The notes under the pieces were generated by a model that saw only the letters and a program-made list of their open reading frames with translations, did not search any database and was not told the DNA's origin. A stretch of 6,968 bases of DNA from Bacteroidaceae bacterium (lineage in GTDB: Bacteria > Bacteroidota > Bacteroidia > Bacteroidales > Bacteroidaceae): assembly GCA_900768625.1 (NCBI GenBank), contig CAAGDO010000068.1, forward strand, positions 1 through 6,968. Reading direction: 5' to 3'. Numbering within the stretch: position 1 is the first letter of the stretch; each line of letters starts with the position of its first letter. Shown piece by piece: positions 1-6,780 of the stretch. A program made the position numbers and the translations under genes.

Positions 1-113
1 CCTTGGAGAGGAAATGTTCATTAATGGCTGCGCCCTCAAAACGAGATAGTGTAAATGCCCAATCAAGTTTCAAATTCCGTTCGGTTGATTCTCAAACCAT
101 TTCTTTTTGACTA

Positions 114-168
114 TAGAAGAGTTCAAACTCCAAATTAATTCTTCGTCAGAAAAGTTCAGACGACTTCA
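114..168 (+). repeat. 55-bp direct repeat, copy A
   Basis: This segment matches 611-665 at 51 of 55 positions, differing at repeat positions 9, 23, 26 and 44. Its last part, AAAAGTTCAGACGACTTCAT at 150-169, is also present as a perfect reverse complement at 470-489. The core CGTCAGAAAAGTTCAGACG can fold on itself through CGTC/GACG and GAA/TTC. No coding potential is visible. The origin is unknown; it could be the end of a small non-autonomous element or a local duplication. It lies beyond the 3' end of the tracrRNA gene. Confidence 0.85.
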
Positions 169-219
169 TATATCGTTGGTTTGGGTATGAATCCGATAAG
201 GAGGAGATGACTATGGAAT

Positions 220-256
220 AAAAAAAGCGACTCCATGCACCGAAGCCATGGAGCCG
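220..256 (-). terminator. Intrinsic terminator of the tracrRNA
   Basis: In the minus-strand RNA a 10-bp stem forms between 256-247 and 237-228, including one G-U pair at 254/230. The loop contains a C-UUCG-G tetraloop at 245-240. The stem is followed directly by seven U residues from A226-A220. The hairpin probably also serves as the 3' structural stem of the mature tracrRNA bound by Cas9, as in other type II systems. Confidence 0.9.
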
Positions 257-322
257 TTTTGGATGTTCACAACGGGATGTGTTCACAACGGAATAATCCT
301 TATTGTGAATTGCTTTCAAAAG
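220..322 (-). ncRNA. tracrRNA of the type II-C system
   Basis: This is the trans-activating RNA that pairs with the repeat part of crRNA and is held by Cas9. On the plus strand, TTGTGAATTGCTTTCAAAA at 303-321 is identical to the minus-strand (crRNA-sense) array repeat. RNA made from the minus strand here therefore carries a 19-nt perfect anti-repeat at its 5' end. Reading on, the RNA has CAAUAAGG, also present just after the anti-repeat in the Neisseria II-C tracrRNA, then a small GGA/UCC hairpin, two copies of CCGUUGUGAAC (291-281 and 275-265), and a terminator. The 5' end near 322 is inferred from the -7 box at 329-336, and the 3' end from the U-run at 226-220, giving about 103 nt. The position upstream of cas9 on the opposite strand is common in these loci. 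The ends are not experimentally fixed. Confidence 0.9.
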
Positions 323-328
323 TGATTG

Positions 329-360
329 CAAAGTAAGGAATATTTTTCGAATCTTGCAAG
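329..360 (-). promoter_or_regulatory. Putative tracrRNA promoter (Bacteroidota type)
   Basis: Read on the minus strand, CTTG at 360-357 is followed after 20 nt by TTACTTTG at 336-329. This is a 7 of 8 match to the Bacteroidota -7 consensus TAnnTTTG, at about the usual spacing. The predicted start, about 7 nt past the box, is near 322, the first base before the anti-repeat match. The call rests on motif and spacing only. Confidence 0.65.
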
Positions 361-386
361 GTTTCGGATGAAAAAAATTATCTTTG
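354..386 (+). promoter_or_regulatory. Candidate divergent promoter towards cas9
   Basis: A perfect TAnnTTTG box, TATCTTTG, lies at 379-386. TTG at 354-356 sits 22 nt upstream, slightly longer than usual. That TTG belongs to the palindrome CTTGCAAG (353-360), whose other half is the -33 element of the tracrRNA promoter. Predicted transcription would start near 393 and give cas9 a leader of about 300 nt. A second box at 511-518 is an alternative. Confidence 0.45.
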
Positions 387-469
387 CAATAGAGCTACCA
401 AGAATCAATCCGAATACTTGACATTCTAATGCCGTATTCCAGAACTTGTTTGCTTCAACAGTTTCAATA

Positions 470-489
470 ATGAAGTCGTCTGAACTTTT
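470..489 (-). repeat. Inverted copy of the repeat core
   Basis: These 20 bases are the exact reverse complement of 150-169. With copy A they form a perfect 20-bp inverted pair, 340 bp from outer edge to outer edge, enclosing the whole tracrRNA gene and its promoter. The third copy, at 646-665, is in the same orientation as copy A and carries a C-to-T change in the core. No target-site duplication or transposase could be identified. Confidence 0.85.
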
Positions 490-510
490 ATGAAATTCAA
501 GATTTGCCTT

Positions 511-518
511 TATTTTTG
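511..518 (+). promoter_or_regulatory. Candidate cas9 -7 box
   Basis: TATTTTTG is a perfect TAnnTTTG match about 175 bp upstream of cas9. No clear TTG lies at the matching -33 position (the region reads CTTTTA), so the site is incomplete. It also overlaps the left arm of a long hairpin, so it may be fortuitous. Confidence 0.25.
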
Positions 519-591
519 AGGCGTTTTTGGGCCTTGAAGAAGGAGTGTAGCGAGCTACACAACTGATGAAAGGTCAAAAAACGGCCAAAAA
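513..591. other. Long imperfect hairpin upstream of cas9
   Basis: TTTTTG at 513-518 pairs with CAAAAA at 586-591. Inside it, GTTTTT (523-528) pairs with the AAAAAAC stretch at 576-582, CCTT (532-535) with AAGG (570-573), and GTGTAG (545-550) with CTACAC (555-560). The arms contain bulges and one G-G mismatch. If cas9 is transcribed from 393, this structure lies in its leader RNA. It could be an old terminator, a regulatory leader fold, or the end of a degraded mobile element; nothing in the sequence decides this. Confidence 0.55.
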
Positions 592-610
592 GAAAGGTGA
601 GGATTGAATT

Positions 611-665
611 TAGAAGAGCTCAAACTCCAAATCAAATCTTCGTCAGAAAAGTTTAGACGACTTCA
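611..665 (+). repeat. 55-bp direct repeat, copy B
   Basis: This is the second copy of 114-168 in the same orientation, ending 27 bp before the first possible cas9 start codon. The two copies flank 442 bp that contain the whole tracrRNA gene and its promoter. Recombination between them would remove the tracrRNA and silence interference while leaving cas9 intact. Confidence 0.85.
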
Positions 666-692
666 ATAACCCATCTCAATCCTGTCACATTT

Positions 693-3600
693 ATGGAAGA
701 AGGTAAGATGAAAAACATTCTTGGGTTGGATTTAGGAACCAACAGCATCGGTTGGGCCTGGATTCAATCGAAAGTCCCCCAACAAACCGACGATTGTCCA
801 TCTTCGTCCGAGTATCTGATGCCTGATTGCGCCACCATCCGCATGGCAGGCAGCCGTGTCCTTCCGATGGACGGCAAAATGCTTTCCGGTTTTGAATCCG
901 GATTGGCGGTATCCAAAACAAAAGAGCGTACGACATATCGCATGGCCCGACGCGTGAACGAACGATTCCAACTGCGGCGTGAGCGCCTCAATCGTGTGCT
1001 GAGAATTTTAGGATTCCTTCCTGCGCACTATGCGGCCTGTCTTGACCGCTACGGAAAGATTGACGAAGAAAAAAATGTCACTATCCCTTGGGAACCCACA
1101 GCTGACGGGAAACGCAAATTCCTGTTTTATGCATCGTTTCTTGAAATGAAGGAACGCTTCCATGAGCATCACCCCAATTTGGAAAAGATACCCTTGGACT
1201 GGACGCTCTACTATCTTCGAACGAAAGCATTGCAGCAAGCCATCACCAAGGAAGAATTGGCCTGGGTGCTCCACAGCTTCAATCAAAAGCGCGGCTACAA
1301 CCAGTCGCGTGATGAAGTCAAAGATGAGGATGCGAGTCAGAAGGAAGAGTACGTGAAAGTCAAGGTCGTGAGCGTCGTTGACAGTGGAGAGAAGAAAAAG
1401 GGAAAGACCTCCTATATCGTCACCACAGAGAGCAATCTGCAGTTCACCACGGAAAACGCCGCCGCTCCCTCTTGGCTGGACAAAGAACGGGAATTCATCG
1501 TCACCACCAAGTTGAATCCGACGGGACTTCCCAAGATGAATCAGGAAGGCCGAATCGACTGTACGGTGCGTATTCCCAAGGAAGAGGATTGGGAACTGAA
1601 AAAGAAACGCACAGAAGCCTTGATTGCCGACAGCCACATGACCGTTGGTGAATACATCTTCCATTCCCTTCTCGACAATCCCGATGCGAAAATCAAGGGA
1701 GCAAAAGTCGGAACGATCGACCGCCATTTCTATAAGGAGGAACTGATTGCCATCCTCAAGAAGCAAGCTGCGTTCCATCCCGAACTGAAAGACGAAGAAC
1801 GGTACGCCGAATGCGTGAGTGCTCTATATGCCAGCAACGAAATGCACCGCAATATCCTGTCAGCTTGGGATATGCCACGCTTGATTGTCAACGACATCAT
1901 CTTCTATCAGCGCCCGCTAAAGAGCAAGAAGTCGGATATCGCAGAATGCCCCTTTGAAAGCCGCTACTTCATGGATAAGGAGAAGAAGCTTCAAAAGCAA
2001 GGCATCAAGTGTATCCCCACCTCGCATCCGCATTTCCAGGAATATCGCATCTGGCAATTCCTTTCCAATTTGCGTGTCCTTCGTCGTGAAGTTTGGGAGA
2101 ACGGGCGCTATATGACGGATGTGGACGTCTCTGCCCATTATCTGACAGACAAGGTGAAAGTTGAGCTCTACGAGTGGTTGGCAGGTAAAGCCAACGTGAA
2201 ACAGAAGGAACTGCTTTCCAAGCTGCGGATGAGCGAAAAGGAGTTCCGATGGAACTACGTTGAGGACAATATCTATCCTTGCGGCGAAACACGCAGCCTT
2301 CTTTCGACCCGTCTGAAGAAGGCCAAACTGCCCCTTTCCCTGCTCGACAGTCCTTCATCCGATGGATCCCACACCTTTGAGTTTGAGCTTTGGCACATTC
2401 TCTATTCCGTCAGCGACCTCGCAGAGCTTCGCAAGGCGCTGAGGAGATTTGCCCGCAAACACGACTTCACGGCCGAACAACAGGAGGCGTTCGTTGAAAC
2501 CTTTGTGAAATGTCCGCCGTTCAAGAAAGATTATGGTGCCTACAGTGACAAGGCCCTTGTCAAACTGCTCTCCCTCATGCGCATAGGCAAATACTGGAAT
2601 GCCGACCGCATCGATGCAAACACCCGTCGGCGCATCGCCTGTCTGCTTGACGGAGAAGCCTGCGACAGTATCTCTTTGAGAACCCGGGAGAAGGTTGCGG
2701 AGCGAGGACTTCAGCAATCCATCGAACAGTTCCAGGGCCTGCCGCAATCTTTGGCCTGCTATGTCGTTTATGACCGCCATGCCGAAGCTTCAGAGGTCGT
2801 GCGTTGGGAATCCCCAGCCGATTTGCAGCAATTCACCAGGCAGTTCAAGCAGTATTCCCTGCGCAATCCCATCGTGGAACAGGTTGTGCTCGAGACGCTG
2901 CGTGTGGTCCATGATTTGTGGGAAGAGATTCAGAAGGACGGCGGCACCATCGACGAAATCCATTTGGAAATGGGTCGCGACCTGAAGAATACTGCAGAAC
3001 AGAGAGCTAGAATCATGCGTCGAAACAGGGAAAACGAAATGACCAATTTCCGCATCAAGCTGCTCTTGCAGGAACTTCATGATTGCCAGCCCGACATCGA
3101 GGGCATCCGTCCCTATTCCCCCTCACAGCAGGAATTGCTGCGCCTCTATGAAGAAACCGTTTGGGAAAGCGAGATCGGAAAGTCGGGAGGAAAAGAGGCG
3201 TCCAAAGACATTCCAGATGATATCAAGAAGATCCGCGACCTGCTTTCGAAGCCCAGCGATAAGCCCATCCCCCAGAGTACCATCCAGCGTTATCGTCTGT
3301 GGCTCGACCAGAAGTATCTTTCCCCCTACACGGGCCGCCCCATCCCCTTGGCCCGTCTGTTCACCGCAGACTATGAAATCGAGCATATCATCCCGCGCTC
3401 CATATTCTTCGATGACTCCTATGCCAACAAAGTCATCTGTGAGAGCGCTGTCAACAAACTGAAAAACAACCGACTGGGCATGCAGTTCATTCGGGAGATG
3501 GACGGCAGGGTTGAGACGGTGAAACTCGGAGAAGGACGTGAGACCAGCATCCTTTCGGTGGACGGGTATGTGGATTTGGTGAATGACCTCTTCCGCAACA

Positions 3601-5336
3601 ATCCTCGCAAACGCAACAACCTGCTTGCTGAGGAAATCACAGAAGATTTCTGTCATCGTCAGTTGAATGACACCCGCTATATTGCGCGCTACATCAAAGG
3701 CATCCTTTCCAACATTGTTCGTCAGCGCGCTGCAGATGGCACGCTTGAACAAGAGGCCACGTCGAAGAACCTGATTGTCTGTACGGGGCAGATCACGGAC
3801 CGCGTGAAGCAGGATTGGGGACTTAACGACGTTTGGAACCATATCATCACGCCGCGTTTCGAACGTCTGAACCGCATGACCGGTTCCAACGATTACGGAG
3901 AATGGTGTAGCAAGGAAGGCAAACGCTATTTCCAGACCCGCGTGCCACTTCATTTGCAGATCGGGTTCAACAAGAAGCGCATTGACCATCGCCATCATGC
4001 CATGGATGCAATTGCCATTGCCTGTGTCAACCGCAATGTGGTGAACTATCTGAACAATGCTGCGGCGCATGCCACAGACCGAATGGACCTACGCATGAGA
4101 ATTTGCCGCCCATCAGGAAACGGTCAGACGAAAAAGGAGATTCGCAGCCCGTGGAAGAACTTTGCTCATGATGCAGAATGTGCATTGCAGGCCATCACGG
4201 TAAGCTTTAAGCAGAATGTGCGCATCATCACGAAGGCTACAAACACCTACGAAGGCTATGATGCTTCGGGCAAGAAGGTTCGCCGCTGTCAAACTTCATT
4301 GGATCACTACTCCATTCGCAAGCCCTTGCATAAGGATACGGTTTATGGCGAAGTGGTGCTGCCGGTTGTCAATCAAGTACCTTTGAAGAAGGCATTGCTC
4401 CGAGTGAACCGTATCGTCAATGGCAAGTTGAGAACGAAAATCCAGGAAATGCAATCCAGCGGTCTCACCGACAAGCAGATTGTGGATTTCTTCATGAAGA
4501 CTTGTGCTGACTCTCCCGAATGGAACTCCATCAACTTCAAGAAAATTGAAGTACGTGCTTATTCCAATGAAGAAGGACAAACCAGAATGGCCGCCATTCG
4601 TACGGCAATCGATGAGTCGTTCAGCGAGAAGGTGATCGGAAGCATCACGGATGTAAGTATTCAGCGGATTCTGCTCAATCATCTGCGTGAATGCAATGGT
4701 GACAGCGAGGAAGCGTTCAGTCCCGAAGGTATTGAGACGATGAACAGAAAGATTGTCCGTTTGAATGGCGGCAAGCCTCATCTTCCCATCTATAAGGTGA
4801 GATTAGGTGAAGCTATGGGCAAGAAATTTGCTGTGGGACAACGCGGAAACAAAGGCAAGAAGTTCGTGATTACTGCAAAGAATACGAATCTGTTTTTTGC
4901 GGTATATGCCAACGACGAAGGCAAACGTTCTTTTGAGACGATTGATCTTCACTGCGCTCTTGAAATGCAGAAACAAGGGAAAGATGTGGCACCTTCAATC
5001 AATGAAAAAGGCGATAAACTGCTGTTTGTCCTTTCACCGAATGATTTGGTTTATGTGCCTTCGGAATCTGAATTGCAACATGACATTGATTCTGAAGACT
5101 TGAAGTTGGATCATGTTTTCAAGGTCGTTTCTTTTAGCGAGAACAGATGTTGCTTTGTGCCTCACAGCATCTCCTCCCCAATTGCTGCAGGCTTCGAATT
5201 CAATTCGCTTAATAAGATTGAAGTCGTACCTCGCTTGGGACTATTTGAACAAGGCAAAGAAACAGTAAGCATCAAGAATATCTGCCTTCCGATCAAGATG
5301 GACCGCCTCGGTCATCTCCATCTTGTGAAAATCTGA
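693..5336 (+). CDS. cas9: Cas9, type II-C RNA-guided DNA endonuclease
   Basis: Cytoplasmic effector that binds the crRNA-tracrRNA duplex and cuts both strands of matching DNA. Residues are numbered from the ATG at 693. RuvC-I is GLDLGTNSIGW at 11-21 with catalytic Asp13. An Arg-rich bridge helix lies around 77-105 and the recognition lobe spans roughly 110-735. RuvC-II is IHLEMGRD (756-763) with Glu759. The HNH domain lies near 875-960 (EIEHIIPRS) with His898 and Asn921, and Glu897 where SpCas9 has Asp839. RuvC-III HHAMDA (1101-1106) supplies His1102 and Asp1105. SIRKPLHKDTVYG (1207-1219) and the C-terminal wedge/PAM-interacting region follow. All nuclease residues appear intact. At 1547 aa it is large even for the roughly 1,400-aa Bacteroidota II-C enzymes. 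Translation more likely begins at Met6 (708), because relatives start M-K-x-I-L-G-L-D-L-G and GAAGAAGG lies 4 nt upstream of that ATG. The PAM cannot be read from sequence. Confidence 0.97.
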   Translation: MEEGKMKNILGLDLGTNSIGWAWIQSKVPQQTDDCPSSSEYLMPDCATIRMAGSRVLPMDGKMLSGFESGLAVSKTKERTTYRMARRVNERFQLRRERLNRVLRILGFLPAHYAACLDRYGKIDEEKNVTIPWEPTADGKRKFLFYASFLEMKERFHEHHPNLEKIPLDWTLYYLRTKALQQAITKEELAWVLHSFNQKRGYNQSRDEVKDEDASQKEEYVKVKVVSVVDSGEKKKGKTSYIVTTESNLQFTTENAAAPSWLDKEREFIVTTKLNPTGLPKMNQEGRIDCTVRIPKEEDWELKKKRTEALIADSHMTVGEYIFHSLLDNPDAKIKGAKVGTIDRHFYKEELIAILKKQAAFHPELKDEERYAECVSALYASNEMHRNILSAWDMPRLIVNDIIFYQRPLKSKKSDIAECPFESRYFMDKEKKLQKQGIKCIPTSHPHFQEYRIWQFLSNLRVLRREVWENGRYMTDVDVSAHYLTDKVKVELYEWLAGKANVKQKELLSKLRMSEKEFRWNYVEDNIYPCGETRSLLSTRLKKAKLPLSLLDSPSSDGSHTFEFELWHILYSVSDLAELRKALRRFARKHDFTAEQQEAFVETFVKCPPFKKDYGAYSDKALVKLLSLMRIGKYWNADRIDANTRRRIACLLDGEACDSISLRTREKVAERGLQQSIEQFQGLPQSLACYVVYDRHAEASEVVRWESPADLQQFTRQFKQYSLRNPIVEQVVLETLRVVHDLWEEIQKDGGTIDEIHLEMGRDLKNTAEQRARIMRRNRENEMTNFRIKLLLQELHDCQPDIEGIRPYSPSQQELLRLYEETVWESEIGKSGGKEASKDIPDDIKKIRDLLSKPSDKPIPQSTIQRYRLWLDQKYLSPYTGRPIPLARLFTADYEIEHIIPRSIFFDDSYANKVICESAVNKLKNNRLGMQFIREMDGRVETVKLGEGRETSILSVDGYVDLVNDLFRNNPRKRNNLLAEEITEDFCHRQLNDTRYIARYIKGILSNIVRQRAADGTLEQEATSKNLIVCTGQITDRVKQDWGLNDVWNHIITPRFERLNRMTGSNDYGEWCSKEGKRYFQTRVPLHLQIGFNKKRIDHRHHAMDAIAIACVNRNVVNYLNNAAAHATDRMDLRMRICRPSGNGQTKKEIRSPWKNFAHDAECALQAITVSFKQNVRIITKATNTYEGYDASGKKVRRCQTSLDHYSIRKPLHKDTVYGEVVLPVVNQVPLKKALLRVNRIVNGKLRTKIQEMQSSGLTDKQIVDFFMKTCADSPEWNSINFKKIEVRAYSNEEGQTRMAAIRTAIDESFSEKVIGSITDVSIQRILLNHLRECNGDSEEAFSPEGIETMNRKIVRLNGGKPHLPIYKVRLGEAMGKKFAVGQRGNKGKKFVITAKNTNLFFAVYANDEGKRSFETIDLHCALEMQKQGKDVAPSINEKGDKLLFVLSPNDLVYVPSESELQHDIDSEDLKLDHVFKVVSFSENRCCFVPHSISSPIAAGFEFNSLNKIEVVPRLGLFEQGKETVSIKNICLPIKMDRLGHLHLVKI

Positions 5337-5357
5337 TATTCTTCACAACACACATCA

Positions 5358-5410
5358 ACAAAAGACTGCAACTACAAGAATTCCGATTCTCGTCGTTAGC
5401 AGTCTTTTGT
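5358..5410. terminator. Strong hairpin between cas9 and cas1
   Basis: ACAAAAGACTGC (5358-5369) and GCAGTCTTTTGT (5399-5410) form a perfect 12-bp stem. The loop contains a second small hairpin, AGAAT-TCCG-ATTCT (5377-5390). The T-run lies inside the right arm, so the structure could terminate or attenuate transcription after cas9 on either strand, or protect RNA ends at a processing site. It ends 23 nt before the cas1 ATG, so cas1-cas2 may be expressed at a different level from cas9. No promoter box is visible in the 97-nt gap. Confidence 0.65.
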
Positions 5411-5433
5411 GCTTTAACCCAAATGCAAAAGTG

Positions 5434-6378
5434 ATGATAAAGAAAACCCTTTATTTCGGAAATCCTGCGTACCTCAGTCTGCGCAGCAAACAGATGGTCA
5501 TCAAAATGCCCGCCGTCGAAAAGGCCGACAATGTGGCGCAGATGATTCGGGATGAATCCGTTGTCACCAAACCGATTGAAGACCTCAGCGTGGTCGTACT
5601 CGACCATCGTCAGATCACGATCACTCAGGGCCTTCTGGAAGCCCTGCTTGAAAACAACGTGGCCGTTATCACCTGCGATGCCCGCAGTATGCCGGTCGGA
5701 CTGTTGCTTCCTCTCTATGGACATTCCACGCAAAATGAACGTTTCCGTTCGCAGCTGGCAGCTTCGTTGCCATTGCGTAAGCAACTTTGGCAACAGACCA
5801 TACGGGCAAAAATCGAGAATCAAGCCTGTGTGCTCGGCAAAATGACAGAAGTGGAAAACCGTTGTATGTTCGTCTGGGCAAGTGATGTGCGAAGCGGAGA
5901 CCCTGATAATCTGGAGGCCCGTGCAGCAGCTTACTATTGGAGAAACTTTTTCAGCAAAGAACATCCCGACTTCACGCGCGAACGCGAAGGAGCTGCTCCC
6001 AACAATTTGTTGAACTATGGCTATGCCATACTTCGAGCGGTCATCGCCCGCTCCTTGGTATGTAGTGGCCTGTTGCCCACTTTGGGCATACACCATCACA
6101 ATCGCTATAACGCTTATTGCCTGGCTGACGACATCATGGAGCCTTATCGTCCTTATGTCGATGAACTGGTGATGCGTATCATCAGGAACCATGCAGATTA
6201 TGCCGTTCTGACCCGGGAGTTGAAAGCCCAATTGTTGACCATCCCCACCTTGGATGTGGTCATCAATGGGAAACGAAGCCCCCTGATGATTGCCGCCTCC
6301 ACAACGACTGCTTCATTGGCTAAGTGCTTCAATGGGGAACAGCGACGAATCATCTATCCCACCATGATGCAAACTTGA
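5434..6378 (+). CDS. cas1: Cas1, type II CRISPR integrase
   Basis: Metal-dependent integrase that, complexed with Cas2, inserts new spacers into the array. The protein is 314 aa, close to type II Cas1 size. The N-terminus MIKKTLYFGNPAYLSLR is typical of type II Cas1 and fixes the start at the ATG at 5434; an in-frame TTG at 5407 falls inside the hairpin and adds nine residues without family support. Numbering from 5434, the conserved active-site regions are DPDNLEARAAAYYW (156-169) with Glu161, GLLPTLGIHHHNRYN (212-226) with His220 or His221, and ADDIMEPYRPYVDE (231-244) with Glu236. No frameshift or missing motif was seen. It lies 97 nt after cas9 and 8 nt before cas2. No csn2 or cas4 accompanies it, as expected for II-C. 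Confidence 0.96.
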   Translation: MIKKTLYFGNPAYLSLRSKQMVIKMPAVEKADNVAQMIRDESVVTKPIEDLSVVVLDHRQITITQGLLEALLENNVAVITCDARSMPVGLLLPLYGHSTQNERFRSQLAASLPLRKQLWQQTIRAKIENQACVLGKMTEVENRCMFVWASDVRSGDPDNLEARAAAYYWRNFFSKEHPDFTREREGAAPNNLLNYGYAILRAVIARSLVCSGLLPTLGIHHHNRYNAYCLADDIMEPYRPYVDELVMRIIRNHADYAVLTRELKAQLLTIPTLDVVINGKRSPLMIAASTTTASLAKCFNGEQRRIIYPTMMQT

Positions 6379-6386
6379 CACAACTG

Positions 6387-6719
6387 ATGGACCGACTAAA
6401 TGAATATCGAGTGATGTGGTTACTGGTGTTCTTTGATCTTCCAACGGATACAAAGAAAAAGCAGAAAGAATACCTGAAATTCCGCAATTTCTTGTTGGAA
6501 GATGGTTTCACGATGTTTCAATTTTCCATCTATATGCGCAATTGTGCCAGTAGTGAGAATGCTGCTGTACATACCCAACGGGTGAAATCCCATCTGCCTC
6601 CCCATGGAAAAGTGGGTATCCTGTGCATTACGGATAAACAATTTGGAAATATGGAACTGTTTTTCGGAGGTAACGCACAGGCGACACCCTCTGAAGGTAC
6701 ACAATTGGAATTATTCTGA
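6387..6719 (+). CDS. cas2: Cas2, type II-C adaptation protein
   Basis: Small ferredoxin-fold dimer that forms the core of the Cas1-Cas2 integration complex. The protein is 110 aa. It starts MDRLNEYRVMWLLVFFDLPT, with the first beta strand ending at Asp17, the position conserved in Cas2. FRNFLLEDGFTMFQFSIYMR (32-51) and VGILCITDKQFGNMELFFG (76-94) follow, and the tail ends QLELF, a common ending in type II-C Cas2. The reading frame stays open upstream to a GTG at 6324 inside cas1, but those 21 extra residues look unrelated to Cas2 and the ATG at 6387 matches the family start. The 8-nt gap from cas1 suggests translation from one mRNA, although no clear Shine-Dalgarno site is present. Confidence 0.95.
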   Translation: MDRLNEYRVMWLLVFFDLPTDTKKKQKEYLKFRNFLLEDGFTMFQFSIYMRNCASSENAAVHTQRVKSHLPPHGKVGILCITDKQFGNMELFFGGNAQATPSEGTQLELF

Positions 6720-6727
6720 TAAAAAAG

Positions 6728-6779
6728 AAAAGAGATAGCATAAGGAAAACGCGAGTGGTTTGCCTTGGCTATCTCTTTT
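6728..6779. terminator. Two-way terminator between cas2 and the array
   Basis: AAAAGAGATAGC (6728-6739) and GCTATCTCTTTT (6768-6779) form a perfect 12-bp stem. It is extended inward by AAGG/CCTT and AAAC/GTTT around a 7-nt loop, with small mismatches. On the plus strand the T-tract is mostly inside the stem; on the minus strand the stem runs into TTTTCTTTTTT (6731-6721). It can therefore end the cas operon from one side and the minus-strand crRNA precursor from the other. Confidence 0.85.
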
Positions 6780-6780
6780 T

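Noticed and set aside
1..113. Possible gene ends at the left edge: plus-strand frame ending LGEEMFINGCALKTR at 48, and an open minus-strand frame (KLDWAFTLSRFEGAAINEHF) running off the edge.
   Set aside because: The two frames overlap on opposite strands, neither is long enough to recognise, and no start site or family match is clear. Sequence left of the window is needed to decide.
197..221. Strong Shine-Dalgarno-like AAGGAGGAG followed by ATG.
   Set aside because: The frame stops after four codons (MTME) and lies at the tracrRNA terminator; Bacteroidota rarely rely on such sites.
418..423. TTGACA, a textbook sigma-70 -35 box.
   Set aside because: No matching -10 box follows at 16-18 nt, and Bacteroidota use a different promoter form.
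473..484. AAGTCGTCTGAA resembles the Neisseria DNA uptake sequence.
   Set aside because: The locus looks like Bacteroidota, and the motif is simply part of the larger local repeat, so the likeness is probably chance.
5293..6231. Long minus-strand open frame opposite cas1, and similar ones opposite cas9 (for example 3123-4070).
   Set aside because: They are antisense to well-supported genes, overlap them fully, and show no recognisable family features.
6324..6386. Earlier GTG start for cas2 that overlaps cas1.
   Set aside because: The added residues do not look like Cas2, while MDRLNEYRVMW at 6387 is the usual family start.
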